DNA of 64,000 nucleotides from positions 1,178,001-1,242,000 of the forward strand of contig NZ_CP081150.1 of NCBI RefSeq assembly GCF_019665765.1, given 5' to 3'. The notes beneath the pieces were generated by a model, which saw only the letters and a program-made list of their open reading frames with translations, was not told the origin of the DNA and did no database searches. Both the position numbers and the translations under genes were made by a program. The stretch's first letter is position 1. Every line of letters starts with the position of its first letter. The DNA is from Deefgea tanakiae (GTDB lineage Bacteria; Pseudomonadota; Gammaproteobacteria; Burkholderiales; Chitinibacteraceae). This document shows, in pieces, positions 19,446-29,345 of the stretch.

Positions 19446-22253
19446 ATGATGAAAGAACTCGAAACAAATTCTCAGCTTTTTGGCGGGAACGCTCCGTTCG
19501 TAGAAGACCTCTACGAACAATATTTGTTTGATCCAACTTCAGTGGATGCTGAATGGCGCGCTTATTTTGATAAGTTGCAAATGACACCAGGTTCGGCTGC
19601 GCGTGATATCGCACGTGCGCCAATCGAAGAGTCATTCCGTCAGTTGGCCAAGCAACCGATCCGCGCTGCGGGCGTGGTAGATGAAGTTGCAATTGAACGT
19701 CAAGTTAATTTACTTCGTTTGATTTCGGCCTACCGGATTATGGGTAGTCGTGGTGCGCAATTGGATCCATTGGAAAGAATGGATAAAGTGCCAATGCCAC
19801 AATTGGATCCTAAAACGCACAACTTGTCTGATAGTGACATGGCTGTGAAGTTGGGTACCAATATTGTCGGTCTTGAGCGCGCAACACCTGCTGAAGTATT
19901 GAGCTTCTTAAAGCAAACCTATTGCGGCAACATCGGTTTGGAATACATGCACGTTACTAACGCAGAAGAGCGCGCATGGGTGCAAGAATTCTTTGAATCG
20001 CGTCGTTCGCAACCGAGCTTTAATGTTGAGCAGAAAAAACGCATTTTGAAGCAAGTAACTGCCGCCGAAACGCTAGAACAGTATTTGCATAAAAAATATG
20101 TCGGTCAAAAACGCTTCTCGCTCGAGGGCGGCGATTCAATGATCCCTGCGGTGGATTATTTGGCGCAAGCTGCGGGTGCGTCTGGCGTGCAAGAAATCGT
20201 CATCGGCATGGCCCATCGTGGTCGTTTGAATATGCTGGTGAACATCCTTGGTAAACAACCACGTGATTTGTTTGGCGAGTTTGAAGGTCGTTACGATACT
20301 TCGCTTGCATCGGGTGACGTTAAATACCATATGGGTTTTAGCTCGGACATCCCAACTGCGGGTGGACCATTGCATTTGACCTTGGCATTTAATCCATCGC
20401 ATTTGGAAATCGTTAACCCAGTGGTTGAAGGTTCTGTACGTGCACGCCAACATCGCCGTAAAGACTTAACGGGCGATCAAGTGTTGCCATTGTTAATTCA
20501 TGGTGATTCTGCGTTTATTGGCTTGGGTACCAATCAAGGTACTTTCAATATGTCGCAAACGCGTGGTTACGGTACGGGTGGTACGGTACATTTGGTGATC
20601 AATAACCAAGTGGGCTTTACGACTTCTGATATTCGCGACAATCGTTCGACGATCTACAGTACTGACATCGCTAAAATGGTTGAGGCGCCAATTTTCCACG
20701 TGAATGGCGATGATCCAGAAGCTGTATGTTTGGTGACAGATGCTGCGCTGAAATACCGTCAGAAATTCCACAAAGACGTTGTTATTGACCTCGTTTGCTA
20801 TCGTAAACACGGCCACAATGAGGCGGATGATCCATTTGTAACTCAGCCAATGATGTATCGCCAAGTATCGAAGCATCCTGGTGCACGTCGTAAATACGCC
20901 GATCGTTTGATTGCAGAAGGCGTAGTTTCTGCGGCAGAAGCGGATGGCATGATTCAAGCCTATCGTGATGCATTGGATCGCGGTGAACACGTTGAAAAAA
21001 CAACGCTGACTGATTACAAACGTTCACACGCAATTGACTGGTCAAAATACTTGGGTACGCACTGGCGTCAGCCTGTGGTGACTGCAGTACCGAAAGCTGA
21101 CTTGGTACGCTTGACGGAAAAATTCACCACAATTCCTGAAGGCTTCAAATTACGTCCTAACGTTGAGAAAATCATCAACGAACGTAAAGCCATGGTTGCT
21201 GGTGATGTTCCGGTTGATTTTGGCATGGCTGAGCATCTTGCTTACGCTACATTGTTGACCGAAGGTCATGGTGTGCGCTTGTCGGGTGAAGACTCAGGTC
21301 GTGGCACGTTTAATCACCGTCATGCCGTTTTACACGATCAAAATCGTGAAAAATGGGATCACGGCGTACATACACCGCTGCAAAACTTGTCTGAAAACCA
21401 AGCTCCGTTCCGCGTGATTGATTCAATCTTGAACGAAGAAGCGGTGTTGGCCTTTGAATATGGTTATGCTTGCTCTGAGCCGAGTGAATTGGTGATCTGG
21501 GAAGCGCAGTTTGGCGATTTCGCCAATGGCGCGCAAGTGGTAATCGACCAGTTTATTACTTCTGGCGAAACTAAGTGGGGTCGTCTGTGTGGTCTCACCA
21601 TGGTCTTGCCGCACGGCTACGATGGTCAAGGTCCAGAGCATTCTTCTGCACGCGTTGAGCGCTACTTGCAATTGTGTGCTGAGCACAACATACAAGTGTT
21701 GATGTTGTCTGAAGCGGCGCAAATGTACCATGCGCTACGTCGCCAAGTTTTGCGTCCTTATCGCAAGCCGTTGATTGTCATCATGAGCAAAAAACTCTTG
21801 AAGGCCAAAAATGCAGCGAGCCCAATCGAGCACTTCACAAGCGGTGAATTCCGTTCTGTGATTGGTGAGGCGCAAGAATTGGATGCGAAGAAAGTAAAAC
21901 GTGTGATCTGCTGTTCAGGTCAAGTGTATTACGATCTATTGGCTGGGCGCGAAGAGCGAGACATCAAAGACATTGCCATTGTTCGGGTTGAGCAGCTTTA
22001 TCCATTCCCTGCGGACGAACTCAAAGCCGAATTGAGCAAATTCCCGAATGCAAAAGAGATTATGTGGGCGCAAGAAGAACCGCGTAATCAAGGCGCATGG
22101 CATCAATTGCGTCACCGCTTGGAAGATGTGCTTGAAAGCAAACAAATATTGCAATACGCAGGTCGTCCATCATCAGCGTCACCGGCAGTGGGTTATATGA
22201 GCAAGCACAATGCACAGCTTAAAGCCTTGGTCGAAGAAGCGATGAAACTGTAA
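19446..22253 (+). CDS. sucA: 2-oxoglutarate dehydrogenase E1 component
   Basis: Thiamine-diphosphate enzyme that decarboxylates 2-oxoglutarate and passes the succinyl group to the E2 lipoyl arm. At 935 residues it has the normal length. The N-terminal NAPFVEDLYEQYLFDP binds E2. GMAHRGRLNMLVNILGK (about 257-273) and HGDSAFIGLGTNQGTFNMS (about 352-370) are cofactor and substrate regions, and ISGEDSGRGTF-like LSGEDSGRGTFNHRHA (about 615-630) lies in the pyrimidine domain. Two tandem ATGs (19446, 19449) compete; no strong ribosome site decides between them. Confidence 0.96.
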   Translation: MMKELETNSQLFGGNAPFVEDLYEQYLFDPTSVDAEWRAYFDKLQMTPGSAARDIARAPIEESFRQLAKQPIRAAGVVDEVAIERQVNLLRLISAYRIMGSRGAQLDPLERMDKVPMPQLDPKTHNLSDSDMAVKLGTNIVGLERATPAEVLSFLKQTYCGNIGLEYMHVTNAEERAWVQEFFESRRSQPSFNVEQKKRILKQVTAAETLEQYLHKKYVGQKRFSLEGGDSMIPAVDYLAQAAGASGVQEIVIGMAHRGRLNMLVNILGKQPRDLFGEFEGRYDTSLASGDVKYHMGFSSDIPTAGGPLHLTLAFNPSHLEIVNPVVEGSVRARQHRRKDLTGDQVLPLLIHGDSAFIGLGTNQGTFNMSQTRGYGTGGTVHLVINNQVGFTTSDIRDNRSTIYSTDIAKMVEAPIFHVNGDDPEAVCLVTDAALKYRQKFHKDVVIDLVCYRKHGHNEADDPFVTQPMMYRQVSKHPGARRKYADRLIAEGVVSAAEADGMIQAYRDALDRGEHVEKTTLTDYKRSHAIDWSKYLGTHWRQPVVTAVPKADLVRLTEKFTTIPEGFKLRPNVEKIINERKAMVAGDVPVDFGMAEHLAYATLLTEGHGVRLSGEDSGRGTFNHRHAVLHDQNREKWDHGVHTPLQNLSENQAPFRVIDSILNEEAVLAFEYGYACSEPSELVIWEAQFGDFANGAQVVIDQFITSGETKWGRLCGLTMVLPHGYDGQGPEHSSARVERYLQLCAEHNIQVLMLSEAAQMYHALRRQVLRPYRKPLIVIMSKKLLKAKNAASPIEHFTSGEFRSVIGEAQELDAKKVKRVICCSGQVYYDLLAGREERDIKDIAIVRVEQLYPFPADELKAELSKFPNAKEIMWAQEEPRNQGAWHQLRHRLEDVLESKQILQYAGRPSSASPAVGYMSKHNAQLKALVEEAMKL

Positions 22254-22258
22254 ATCCA

Positions 22259-22288
22259 ACGCGGCGTTCACATTTGTGCTCGCCGCGT
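22259..22288 (+). other. Intercistronic hairpin between sucA and sucB
   Basis: ACGCGGCG (22259-22266) pairs perfectly with CGCCGCGT (22281-22288). A second helix CACA/TGTG lies inside, separated by symmetrical two-base bulges. No T-run follows, so it may act in mRNA stability or partial attenuation rather than as a terminator. Confidence 0.55.
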
Positions 22289-22340
22289 CTTGTTGAATAC
22301 TCACTTGAATGCGTCTTAGCCAAGATCACTGGAGTTAAAA

Positions 22341-23525
22341 ATGATTGTAGAAGTCTTAGTGCCTCAATTGCCGGAATCAGTATCAGAAGCCACTTTGGTT
22401 TCATGGAAGAAAAAAGTGGGCGAAGCTGTTGCTCGCGATGAAAATTTGATTGACCTTGAAACCGATAAAGTGGTTTTAGAAATCCCTGCGCAACAAGCCG
22501 GCGTATTGGTTGAAATCGTTGAGCAAGACGGCGCCACTGTTGGTAGTTTACAAATCATTGCGAAAATTGACACGACTGCTGTTGCTCAAGCTGCGCCAGC
22601 CGCTGCTGCGCCTGCAGCTGTTGCAGCTGCAGCTGTTGCAGCGCCAGCCGCCGCTGGTGTTGTAGGTATGCCTGCCGCGAAAAAACTTGCTGCAGATGCG
22701 GGTGTTAATCTCGCTGATGTAGCAGGCACTGGCCGCGATGGTCGCGTCTTAAAAGAAGACGTACAAAATCATTTGAGCAAACCAACAGCAGCCGCAGCTG
22801 CTCCGGTGGCTACACCAATTGGTGATCGTCCAGAGCAACGTGTTCCGATGAGCCGCTTGCGTGCTCGTGTGGCTGAGCGTTTGATTGAATCACAACAAAC
22901 CAATGCCATCCTGACCACGTTCAACGAAGTGAACATGAAGCCAGTGATGGACTTGCGCAATAAATACAAAGACAAGTTCGAAAAAGAGCACGGCGTTAAG
23001 TTGGGCTTTATGGGTTTCTTTGTGAAAGCCGTTGTTGCTGCGCTGAAAAAATACCCAATCGTGAATGCATCGGTTGATGGCAAAGATATTGTTTATCACG
23101 GTTACTTTGATATCGGTGTAGCAGTAGGTAGCCCACGTGGTTTGGTGGTGCCAATTATTCGTAATGCTGATCAATTGTCTTTGGCTGATATCGAAAAAAC
23201 CATCGCTGACTTTGGTAAACGTGCACAAGAAGGTAAATTGGGCGTTGAAGAGTTGACTGGCGGTACATACACAATCTCTAACGGCGGCACGTTTGGCTCG
23301 ATGATGTCGACGCCAATTATCAACCCACCGCAATCAGCGATCTTGGGCATGCATGCGACCAAAGAGCGTGCGATGGTTGTGAATGGTCAAATCGTTGCCT
23401 TGCCAATGATGTACCTCGCTCAGTCTTACGATCACCGCATTATTGATGGTCGTGAAGCGGTATTGGCTCTGGTGGCAATTAAAGACGCGATCGAAGATCC
23501 AGCACGTTTATTGCTTGATTTGTAA
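22341..23525 (+). CDS. sucB: Dihydrolipoyl succinyltransferase (E2 of 2-oxoglutarate dehydrogenase)
   Basis: Core of the oxoglutarate dehydrogenase complex; moves succinyl from the lipoyl arm to CoA. The 394 residues contain one lipoyl domain with the lysine in ETDKVVLE (about residues 38-45), an Ala/Pro-rich flexible linker (about 80-110), and an E1/E3-binding domain with [32 protein letters not shown] (about 112-143). The catalytic domain ends with the active-site [13 protein letters not shown] (about 365-377). The ATG follows CTGGAG. Confidence 0.97.
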   Translation: MIVEVLVPQLPESVSEATLVSWKKKVGEAVARDENLIDLETDKVVLEIPAQQAGVLVEIVEQDGATVGSLQIIAKIDTTAVAQAAPAAAAPAAVAAAAVAAPAAAGVVGMPAAKKLAADAGVNLADVAGTGRDGRVLKEDVQNHLSKPTAAAAAPVATPIGDRPEQRVPMSRLRARVAERLIESQQTNAILTTFNEVNMKPVMDLRNKYKDKFEKEHGVKLGFMGFFVKAVVAALKKYPIVNASVDGKDIVYHGYFDIGVAVGSPRGLVVPIIRNADQLSLADIEKTIADFGKRAQEGKLGVEELTGGTYTISNGGTFGSMMSTPIINPPQSAILGMHATKERAMVVNGQIVALPMMYLAQSYDHRIIDGREAVLALVAIKDAIEDPARLLLDL

Positions 23526-23533
23526 TATTGAAT

Positions 23534-23560
23534 GGGTATATTGGCGTAGCCGATATACCC
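23534..23560. repeat. Intergenic stem-loop between sucB and lpdA
   Basis: GGGTATATTGGC pairs with GCCGATATACCC around GTA, with one G-U pair. It starts eight bases after the sucB stop. It is a short form of the stem-loop family also at 5241, 17689, 37107 and 45107. Confidence 0.65.
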
Positions 23561-23608
23561 TAATGTCTGCATTAAAATACCCTTGTGGGTTAATGATGGA
23601 ATTTAAAC

Positions 23609-25042
23609 ATGTCGAAATCTTTTGACGTTGTCGTGATTGGTGCAGGCCCTGGTGGTTATATCGCTGCAATTCGCGCGGCACAATTGGGCTTTAATACCGC
23701 TTGTATCGATGAATTTAAGAATAAAGAAGGTAAAGCCTCGCTTGGCGGCACCTGCTTGAATGTGGGTTGCATTCCTTCAAAAGCTTTGCTCGAATCTTCA
23801 GAGAATGTTGAGCGCGTTGAGCATAAATTTGCTGCGCACGGCATTACCGTTGAAGGCATGAAGTTTGACGTGAGCAAAATGCTCGAACGTAAAAACGGTA
23901 TTGTCAGCAAATTGACGCAAGGTATCGGCTATTTGTTCAAAAAGAACAAGGTTGATAGCTTGCACGGTCACGGCAAAATCGTTGGTCGCGTTGGCGATAA
24001 ATGGCAGCTTGAAGTGACTGATGGCGACCAAGTTGAAGTCGTTGAAACCACGCATGTGATCATCGCAACTGGCTCTACACCACGTCAATTGCCACAAGCG
24101 CCAGTAGATAACATTTTGGTCTTGGATAACGACGGTGCATTGTCGATTCCTGCTGTGCCAAAACGACTTGGCGTCATTGGCGCTGGCGTTATCGGTTTGG
24201 AAATGGGCTCAGTGTGGAAACGCTTGGGCGCAGAAGTCACCATCCTCGAAGGCGCGCCTGGCTTCTTGTTGGCTGCCGATGAAGCGATAGCCAAGGAAGC
24301 GCACAAGATTTTCACTAAAGATTTGGGCTTGGTTATCAAAACGAGTCTAAAAATCGGCAATATCACCAAAGGTGAAAACGACGTAACCGTTGAATACACC
24401 GATGGCGAAGGTAATGCGTTTACCGAAGTGTTCGATAAATTGATCGTTTCAATTGGTCGTTTGCCAAACACATGGAATCTGGCTGCTGAATCCGTCGGTT
24501 TGCCGCTCGATGAGCGTGGTTACGTGATTGTGGATGGCGATTGCCGCACTAACTTGCCAAACGTTTGGGCGGTTGGCGACGTAGTTCGTGGCCCGATGTT
24601 GGCGCACAAAGCATCTGAAGAAGGTGTTGCGGTCGCAGAGCGTATCGCTGGCCAACATCCACATATCGACTTTAATAATGTACCTTGGGTGATTTACACC
24701 AGTCCTGAAATGGCTTGGGTTGGTAAAACTGAGCAAGCATTGAAAGCGGAAGGCGTTGAGTATCGCAAAGGCCAGTTCCCATTTGGCCCAAATGGTCGTG
24801 CACTGGGCCTCGGTGAGACGGCTGGTTTCGTAAAAATGCTAGCTTGCGCGAAAACAGATCGTATTTTGGGCGTACATATTATTGGCCCATTTGCATCTGA
24901 GTTGATTACTGAAGCCGTAGTGGCGATGGAATTCAATGCGTCAAGTGAAGACATCGCTCGTATTGTTCATGCACATCCTTCATTGTCTGAAGCTTTGCAT
25001 GAAGCAGCGCTTGGTGTTGATAAACGCGGTCTGCATTCGTAA
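23609..25042 (+). CDS. lpdA: Dihydrolipoyl dehydrogenase (E3)
   Basis: FAD enzyme that reoxidises the dihydrolipoyl groups of E2 with NAD. The 477 residues show an N-terminal FAD fold [21 protein letters not shown] (about 5-25) and the redox disulfide in [16 protein letters not shown] (about 46-61). An NAD fold is in [22 protein letters not shown] (about 181-202), and the dimer-interface [14 protein letters not shown] (about 453-466) has the catalytic His-Glu. Its position inside the suc cluster points to service for oxoglutarate dehydrogenase, though E3 may be shared with the glycine cleavage system. Confidence 0.96.
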   Translation: MSKSFDVVVIGAGPGGYIAAIRAAQLGFNTACIDEFKNKEGKASLGGTCLNVGCIPSKALLESSENVERVEHKFAAHGITVEGMKFDVSKMLERKNGIVSKLTQGIGYLFKKNKVDSLHGHGKIVGRVGDKWQLEVTDGDQVEVVETTHVIIATGSTPRQLPQAPVDNILVLDNDGALSIPAVPKRLGVIGAGVIGLEMGSVWKRLGAEVTILEGAPGFLLAADEAIAKEAHKIFTKDLGLVIKTSLKIGNITKGENDVTVEYTDGEGNAFTEVFDKLIVSIGRLPNTWNLAAESVGLPLDERGYVIVDGDCRTNLPNVWAVGDVVRGPMLAHKASEEGVAVAERIAGQHPHIDFNNVPWVIYTSPEMAWVGKTEQALKAEGVEYRKGQFPFGPNGRALGLGETAGFVKMLACAKTDRILGVHIIGPFASELITEAVVAMEFNASSEDIARIVHAHPSLSEALHEAALGVDKRGLHS

Positions 25043-25050
25043 GTAGATAA

Positions 25051-25136
25051 GCAAAAGTTTTCTTGCATCGTTGTCTCGTCTTGCCGTGCTTGAATGTACT
25101 GTCTGCGACTTCGATGCCTTGCCATAAAACTTTTGC
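25051..25136. repeat. Structured intergenic element A (upstream of sucC)
   Basis: An 86-bp element with perfect 11-bp inverted ends (GCAAAAGTTTT / AAAACTTTTGC) and an inner GCATCG/CGATGC pair. A 26-base central stretch (25081-25106) matches 21 of 26 bases of a stretch upstream of recN (40231-40256). It lies between lpdA and sucC. Confidence 0.6.
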
Positions 25137-25242
25137 ACAAGTTATTAAATGTATTGGTGGATATTTTTTATATCCACCGGTGGTACCTAAAGGGGGCGCT
25201 AAGTCCTCGCTATAACACTCTCCTCAAAAAGGATTAATAGAG

Positions 25243-26412
25243 ATGAATCTGCACGAATACCAAGCCAAGGAATTATTGGCTAAGTACGGTTTGCCAGTAC
25301 AACGTGGCATTTTGGCGACGACTGGTGAAGAAGCTGCTGCTGCATATGACGCATTGGGCGGCAAATTTGCGGTAGTTAAAGCACAAGTTCATGCTGGTGG
25401 CCGTGGTAAAGCGGGTGGCGTGAAAGTGGTGAAAAGCCGCGAAGAAGCGGCGGCTGAAGCCACTCGTTTGATTGGCACTAATTTAGTGACGTATCAAACT
25501 GATGCTGACGGCCAGCCAGTTCATAGTGTATTGGTGTGCGAAGACATGTACCCAGTAACACGTGAACTGTACCTTGGTGCAGTAGTAGATCGCAGCTCAC
25601 AACGCATTGTGTTCATGGTTTCAACTGAAGGTGGTGTTGAGATCGAGAAAGTGGCTGAAGAAACGCCAGAAAAAATCATCAAAGTTACAGTTGATCCACT
25701 TGTTGGCATGCAACCATTCCAAGCACGCGATTGCGCGTTTGCCTTGGGTTTGGAAGGCAAGCAAGTTACTCATTTCACTAAAATGATGTTGGGCGCTGCT
25801 GAAGCATTCATCGCTAATGACTTCGCTTTGTTTGAAATCAACCCATTGGCACTGCGTGAAAACGGCGAATTGTGCTGCGTTGACGCGAAAATCGGTTTGG
25901 ATTCAAACGCTTTGTACCGTCACCCAGAATTGCTCGCTCAACGCGATAAGTCACAAGAGAACGAGCGCGAAGTGAAAGCTTCTGAGTTCGAACTCAACTA
26001 TGTGGCTTTGGAAGGCAATATCGGTTGTATGGTCAACGGCGCTGGCTTAGCCATGGCGACGATGGACATCATCAAACTGAAAGGCGGCCAACCGGCTAAC
26101 TTCTTGGACGTTGGTGGCGGCGCAACGAAAGAACGCGTTATCGAAGCATTCAAATTGATCTTGGCTGATTCGTCAGTGAAAGGCGTTTTGATCAATATCT
26201 TCGGTGGTATTGTGCGTTGCGACATGATCGCTGAAGCGATTATCGCAGCAGTGAAAGAAGTGAACGTGACTGTGCCTGTTGTGGTTCGTCTGGAAGGTAA
26301 CAACGCTGAACTCGGCGCGAAAATCTTGGATGAGTCAGGCTTGAAACTCGTTTCAGCCCAAGGCTTGAACGATGCAGCTGAGAAAATCGTTGCTGCTGTT
26401 GCAGCCTTGTAA
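25243..26412 (+). CDS. sucC: Succinyl-CoA synthetase, beta subunit
   Basis: With SucD converts succinyl-CoA to succinate while making ATP or GTP. At 389 residues it has the standard length. The N-terminal ATP-grasp domain begins [19 protein letters not shown] and contains [19 protein letters not shown] (about 45-63). The metal-binding [21 protein letters not shown] lies at about 195-215, and the C-terminal flavodoxin-like domain contains [17 protein letters not shown] (about 318-334). AAAAAGGA precedes the ATG. A 200-base gap separates it from lpdA, so sucCD may have its own promoter. Confidence 0.97.
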   Translation: MNLHEYQAKELLAKYGLPVQRGILATTGEEAAAAYDALGGKFAVVKAQVHAGGRGKAGGVKVVKSREEAAAEATRLIGTNLVTYQTDADGQPVHSVLVCEDMYPVTRELYLGAVVDRSSQRIVFMVSTEGGVEIEKVAEETPEKIIKVTVDPLVGMQPFQARDCAFALGLEGKQVTHFTKMMLGAAEAFIANDFALFEINPLALRENGELCCVDAKIGLDSNALYRHPELLAQRDKSQENEREVKASEFELNYVALEGNIGCMVNGAGLAMATMDIIKLKGGQPANFLDVGGGATKERVIEAFKLILADSSVKGVLINIFGGIVRCDMIAEAIIAAVKEVNVTVPVVVRLEGNNAELGAKILDESGLKLVSAQGLNDAAEKIVAAVAAL

Positions 26413-26440
26413 TTACCAGCACGGATAAAAGGAAAAGACC

Positions 26441-27325
26441 ATGAGCGTTTTGGTTAATAAAGATACAAAAGTGCTGGTGCAAGGTTTCACCGGTAAAAAC
26501 GGTACTTTCCACGCAGAGCAAGCGTTGAAAGTAGGTACAAAAGTTGTTGGTGGTGTAACACCAGGCAAAGGTGGCTCTGAGCACCTTGGCTTGCCAGTGT
26601 TCAACACCATGCGCGATGCTGTTGCGCAAACTCAAGCTGATACTTCAGTCATCTACGTACCTGCTGCATTCGCTAAAGATTCAATTCTTGAAGCGGTAAA
26701 TGCGGGTGTTAAATTGATCGTATGTATCACTGAAGGCGTACCAACGCTGGATATGTTGTACGTGAAAAAAGCGGTTGATGAAGCGGGTATCCGTCTGATC
26801 GGCCCTAACTGCCCAGGTATTATCACTCCGGGCGAGTGCAAGATCGGTATTATGCCGTGGCACATCCACAACCCAGGTCGTATCGGTATCGTTTCACGTT
26901 CTGGTACATTGACTTATGAAGCTGTTGCGCAAACGACTGCGCTTGGCTTGGGTCAATCAACTTGTATCGGTATCGGTGGCGACCCAATCCCAGGTCTCTC
27001 GCACATCGACGCATTGAAATTGTTCCAAGACGATCCTGATACTGACGCGATCGTGATGATCGGTGAGATCGGTGGTTCGGCTGAAGAAGAAGCGGCTGAA
27101 TTTGCTAAGTCTTACGTGACTAAGCCTGTTGTTGGTTACATCGCAGGTGTAACTGCGCCGAAAGGCAAACGTATGGGCCACGCTGGCGCGATCATCTCTG
27201 GCGGTAAAGGCACTGCAGAAGAGAAATTCAAAGCGTTTGAACAAGCTGGTATTGCATACACACGCAGCCCAGCTGAGATCGGCAAAACAATGTTTGAATT
27301 GCTGAAATCAAAAGGCATGATCTAA
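26441..27325 (+). CDS. sucD: Succinyl-CoA synthetase, alpha subunit
   Basis: Carries the phosphohistidine intermediate and the CoA-binding fold. The 294 residues show the CoA loop [15 protein letters not shown] (about 16-30), [19 protein letters not shown] (about 121-139) and the active His in [20 protein letters not shown] (about 242-261). AAAAGGAAAAG lies before the ATG, 28 bases after sucC. A strong terminator closes the TCA block behind it. Confidence 0.97.
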   Translation: MSVLVNKDTKVLVQGFTGKNGTFHAEQALKVGTKVVGGVTPGKGGSEHLGLPVFNTMRDAVAQTQADTSVIYVPAAFAKDSILEAVNAGVKLIVCITEGVPTLDMLYVKKAVDEAGIRLIGPNCPGIITPGECKIGIMPWHIHNPGRIGIVSRSGTLTYEAVAQTTALGLGQSTCIGIGGDPIPGLSHIDALKLFQDDPDTDAIVMIGEIGGSAEEEAAEFAKSYVTKPVVGYIAGVTAPKGKRMGHAGAIISGGKGTAEEKFKAFEQAGIAYTRSPAEIGKTMFELLKSKGMI

Positions 27326-27350
27326 TTATTTAGATTGGTCACTAAAGTTA

Positions 27351-27379
27351 AAGCCACCCTATAGGGTGGCTTTTTTTTT
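27351..27379 (+). terminator. Rho-independent terminator after sucD
   Basis: AAGCCACCCT (27351-27360) pairs with AGGGTGGCTT (27363-27372), and the run of T extends to 27379. It ends the TCA gene block. Confidence 0.9.
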
Positions 27380-27476
27380 ACGTTCGTATTTTAGGTGCGG
27401 TTTAATAAAAATGGATGGCTTTGCTTACATTTTCAAACTATACAGTTGTTAACTTTGTTTTGTGCAGGTGCGCGCC

Positions 27477-28247
27477 ATGTTAAAGCTGATTCGGCAGATC
27501 GTACTTTTGTTGTGCGTGATGCCTTATGTTTTGGCGGAGACGATAACAATCAATGCTGAAGATGACTGGGCGCCATTTTCTTCAATTACGGCAAATAAAA
27601 AAAGTGCGGAAGGATTGTCGGTTGACTTAGTTCGCGCTGCGTTTGCAACTCAAGGTGTCGAGGTCCGCTTTATGCCTGTACCGTTTGCACGCTGTTTGTT
27701 TGAGGTGGAGCATGGGCAGGCGGTTGCGTGTTTTAATGCGTCGATTACTGAAGAGAACAAAGAAAAATTCCTCTGGCCAAGTCTGCCCTTACTGAGTGAA
27801 GGTTTGTCTATTTTGGCTCTGAGCGAGACTGCTTTACAAAACTTGGGCCCTAAAGATTTAGAGGGGTACGTTGTTGGTACTACCAACGGTTACACGTATC
27901 CAACTTCATTGATGCGAAATAAGAAAATCAGCAAAGATGTTTCGCGGACTGATGCCGTTCAGTTAAAAAAGCTAATGAGCCGACGCATTCAATACGCAAT
28001 TATCAATACAACACCCGCGCAGTTAATGATCAATGCAGATCCAGTAATGCGTGGAAAGATCAAAATTGTAGGCTCGGTTGAGTTAAGTCTTTTGTATTTG
28101 AATTTCTCAAAAAAACATCCCGATGCACCTCGATTGTTGGCTGCTTTTGAAAGAGGCCTAAAAACGATTCAATCGAATGGTACGTATGCACGGATTCGGC
28201 GTGATTTTAATGAGCGGCTTGGCTTACTGCCGCAACATGGAAAATAA
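27477..28247 (+). CDS. Periplasmic solute-binding protein, family 3 type
   Basis: Exported protein of 256 residues resembling amino-acid-binding proteins of ABC transporters (SBP family 3). The ATG at 27477 gives a signal peptide (MLKLIRQIVLLLCVMPYVLA) with CAGGTG upstream. The mature start ETITINAEDDWAPFSS and the following AEGLSVDLVRAAF match the family's opening strand and helix; the C-terminal FERGLKTIQSNGTYARIRRDF is also typical. No permease or ATPase is adjacent, so it may be an orphan binding protein or an enzyme-like relative. Substrate unknown. Confidence 0.75.
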   Translation: MLKLIRQIVLLLCVMPYVLAETITINAEDDWAPFSSITANKKSAEGLSVDLVRAAFATQGVEVRFMPVPFARCLFEVEHGQAVACFNASITEENKEKFLWPSLPLLSEGLSILALSETALQNLGPKDLEGYVVGTTNGYTYPTSLMRNKKISKDVSRTDAVQLKKLMSRRIQYAIINTTPAQLMINADPVMRGKIKIVGSVELSLLYLNFSKKHPDAPRLLAAFERGLKTIQSNGTYARIRRDFNERLGLLPQHGK

Positions 28248-28351
28248 CAACGGATTACGGTAGTATTTTTTAATGGTATATATTACCTGTGCAAGGCTGA
28301 GTACTCCTGTTAGTATGAAGTCTTGAATTTAATTCTTACTTGGAGTTTCTT

Positions 28352-28651
28352 ATGTCGCAAGTTGAATCGATGTTGATTGATGAAGCCAAAGATGTACTTC
28401 GTGAAACCGCTGATCTAATCGAAGCGGCGGCGAATGCAAATCCAGAAGAATCAAAGAAAATCTACGCCAAGATCGCTGAAAATTTACAAAGCGCTAAGCA
28501 TCGACTAGTCGAGATTGAATCCGTTGCCGTAGAGAAAGCAAAAGTAGCCGCGAAAAAGACCGATGAATTCGTGCAAGCACATCCGTGGCAAGCAGTCGGT
28601 GTCGGTGCAGCGGTAGGTCTATTAATTGGTTTCTTGGCCGCACGTCGCTAA
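28352..28651 (+). CDS. YqjD/ElaB family (DUF883) membrane-anchored protein
   Basis: Helical protein of 99 residues with a charged coiled N-terminal part and one C-terminal transmembrane helix, ending HPWQAVGVGAAVGLLIGFLAARR, the family signature. E. coli YqjD and ElaB sit in the inner membrane and bind ribosomes in stationary phase. The ATG at 28352 follows TTGGAG. It heads a three-gene set (28352-29295) with one-base or zero gaps, in the same order as E. coli yqjD-yqjE-yqjK. Confidence 0.85.
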   Translation: MSQVESMLIDEAKDVLRETADLIEAAANANPEESKKIYAKIAENLQSAKHRLVEIESVAVEKAKVAAKKTDEFVQAHPWQAVGVGAAVGLLIGFLAARR

Positions 28652-29029
28652 ATGAGTTCTACTATTCGATCTGCATTAGGCGGTTTAATTTCCGCCCGGT
28701 TTTCTTTGTTCGGACTTGAGCTGCGTGATGAGTTGGACCGATTAGCAGTCATGATCGCATTTGCGATTGCGGCTGCTTTTTTATTGGTCATGGCTTTGGG
28801 GTTTCTTGGTCTGGCGGTGTTGTTCGGTTTTTGGGAGTTTCGGATTTTAATTAGCGCTGTTTTTGCTTTGATTTTTACTGGCTTGGGCTTGTTTGCTTGG
28901 TGGAAGCTGAATGCATTAATGACGTGTTTGAGTTCACCATTTCCATTGACGAGCGAAGAGTTTGCACAGGACAAGAAATTAATCAATGCTGCATTTTCTA
29001 CGCCACGACTTGATCCAGAGGCAGAATAA
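28652..29029 (+). CDS. YqjE-type membrane protein (phage holin superfamily III)
   Basis: A 125-residue inner-membrane protein with two strong hydrophobic segments (about residues 33-58 and 64-90). The amphipathic N-terminus MSSTIRSALGGLISARFSLFGLELRDELDRL is typical of YqjE. The family is grouped with holins by fold but is a chromosomal envelope protein of unknown role. Its ATG begins directly after the stop of the YqjD-like gene. Confidence 0.8.
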   Translation: MSSTIRSALGGLISARFSLFGLELRDELDRLAVMIAFAIAAAFLLVMALGFLGLAVLFGFWEFRILISAVFALIFTGLGLFAWWKLNALMTCLSSPFPLTSEEFAQDKKLINAAFSTPRLDPEAE

Positions 29030-29295
29030 TGGCCAATCCAATTCGTGAACAAAAAAAGCAGCAGTTGGTGTTTCGCTCACAATTACACCGCTTGCAATTA
29101 GAAACTAAATTGTTAGAGTCTAGGCGGCCTTTGAGCGTGGCGAGTTCATTTATGGGCGGCATTGCGTCATGGGGCTTTCTGAGCCGTATCGCTGGTGGAA
29201 TGGCGCAGATTCATCCAGCATTAGGGCGGCTTGCGCAAGGTGCAAAGATCGTTAGTGTACTCATTGCTGTGGCGCGATTATTACGTAACAAATGA
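29029..29295 (+). CDS. Small YqjK-like protein
   Basis: An 88-residue basic protein whose ATG overlaps the previous stop by one base. It starts with a charged helix (REQKKQQLVFRSQLHRLQLETKLLESRRP) followed by a mildly hydrophobic Gly/Ala-rich part. Position and general character fit YqjK, but sequence motifs are too few for certainty. Function unknown; probably acts with its two upstream neighbours. Confidence 0.6.
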   Translation: MANPIREQKKQQLVFRSQLHRLQLETKLLESRRPLSVASSFMGGIASWGFLSRIAGGMAQIHPALGRLAQGAKIVSVLIAVARLLRNK

Positions 29296-29303
29296 ACTTA
29301 ACG

Positions 29304-29336
29304 CCATGGGCTTGCGTATAATCATGCGACCCATGG
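29304..29336 (+). promoter_or_regulatory. Probable promoter and dyad operator of cysM
   Basis: A perfect TATAAT (29317-29322) lies between inverted repeats CCATGGG (29304-29310) and CCCATGG (29330-29336), just before the cysM ribosome site GGAG (29335-29338). The -35 region is weak (TGAACT, 29293-29298). A regulator binding the dyad would cover the -10 box; this is an inference. Confidence 0.4.
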
Positions 29337-29345
29337 AGTGAACGC

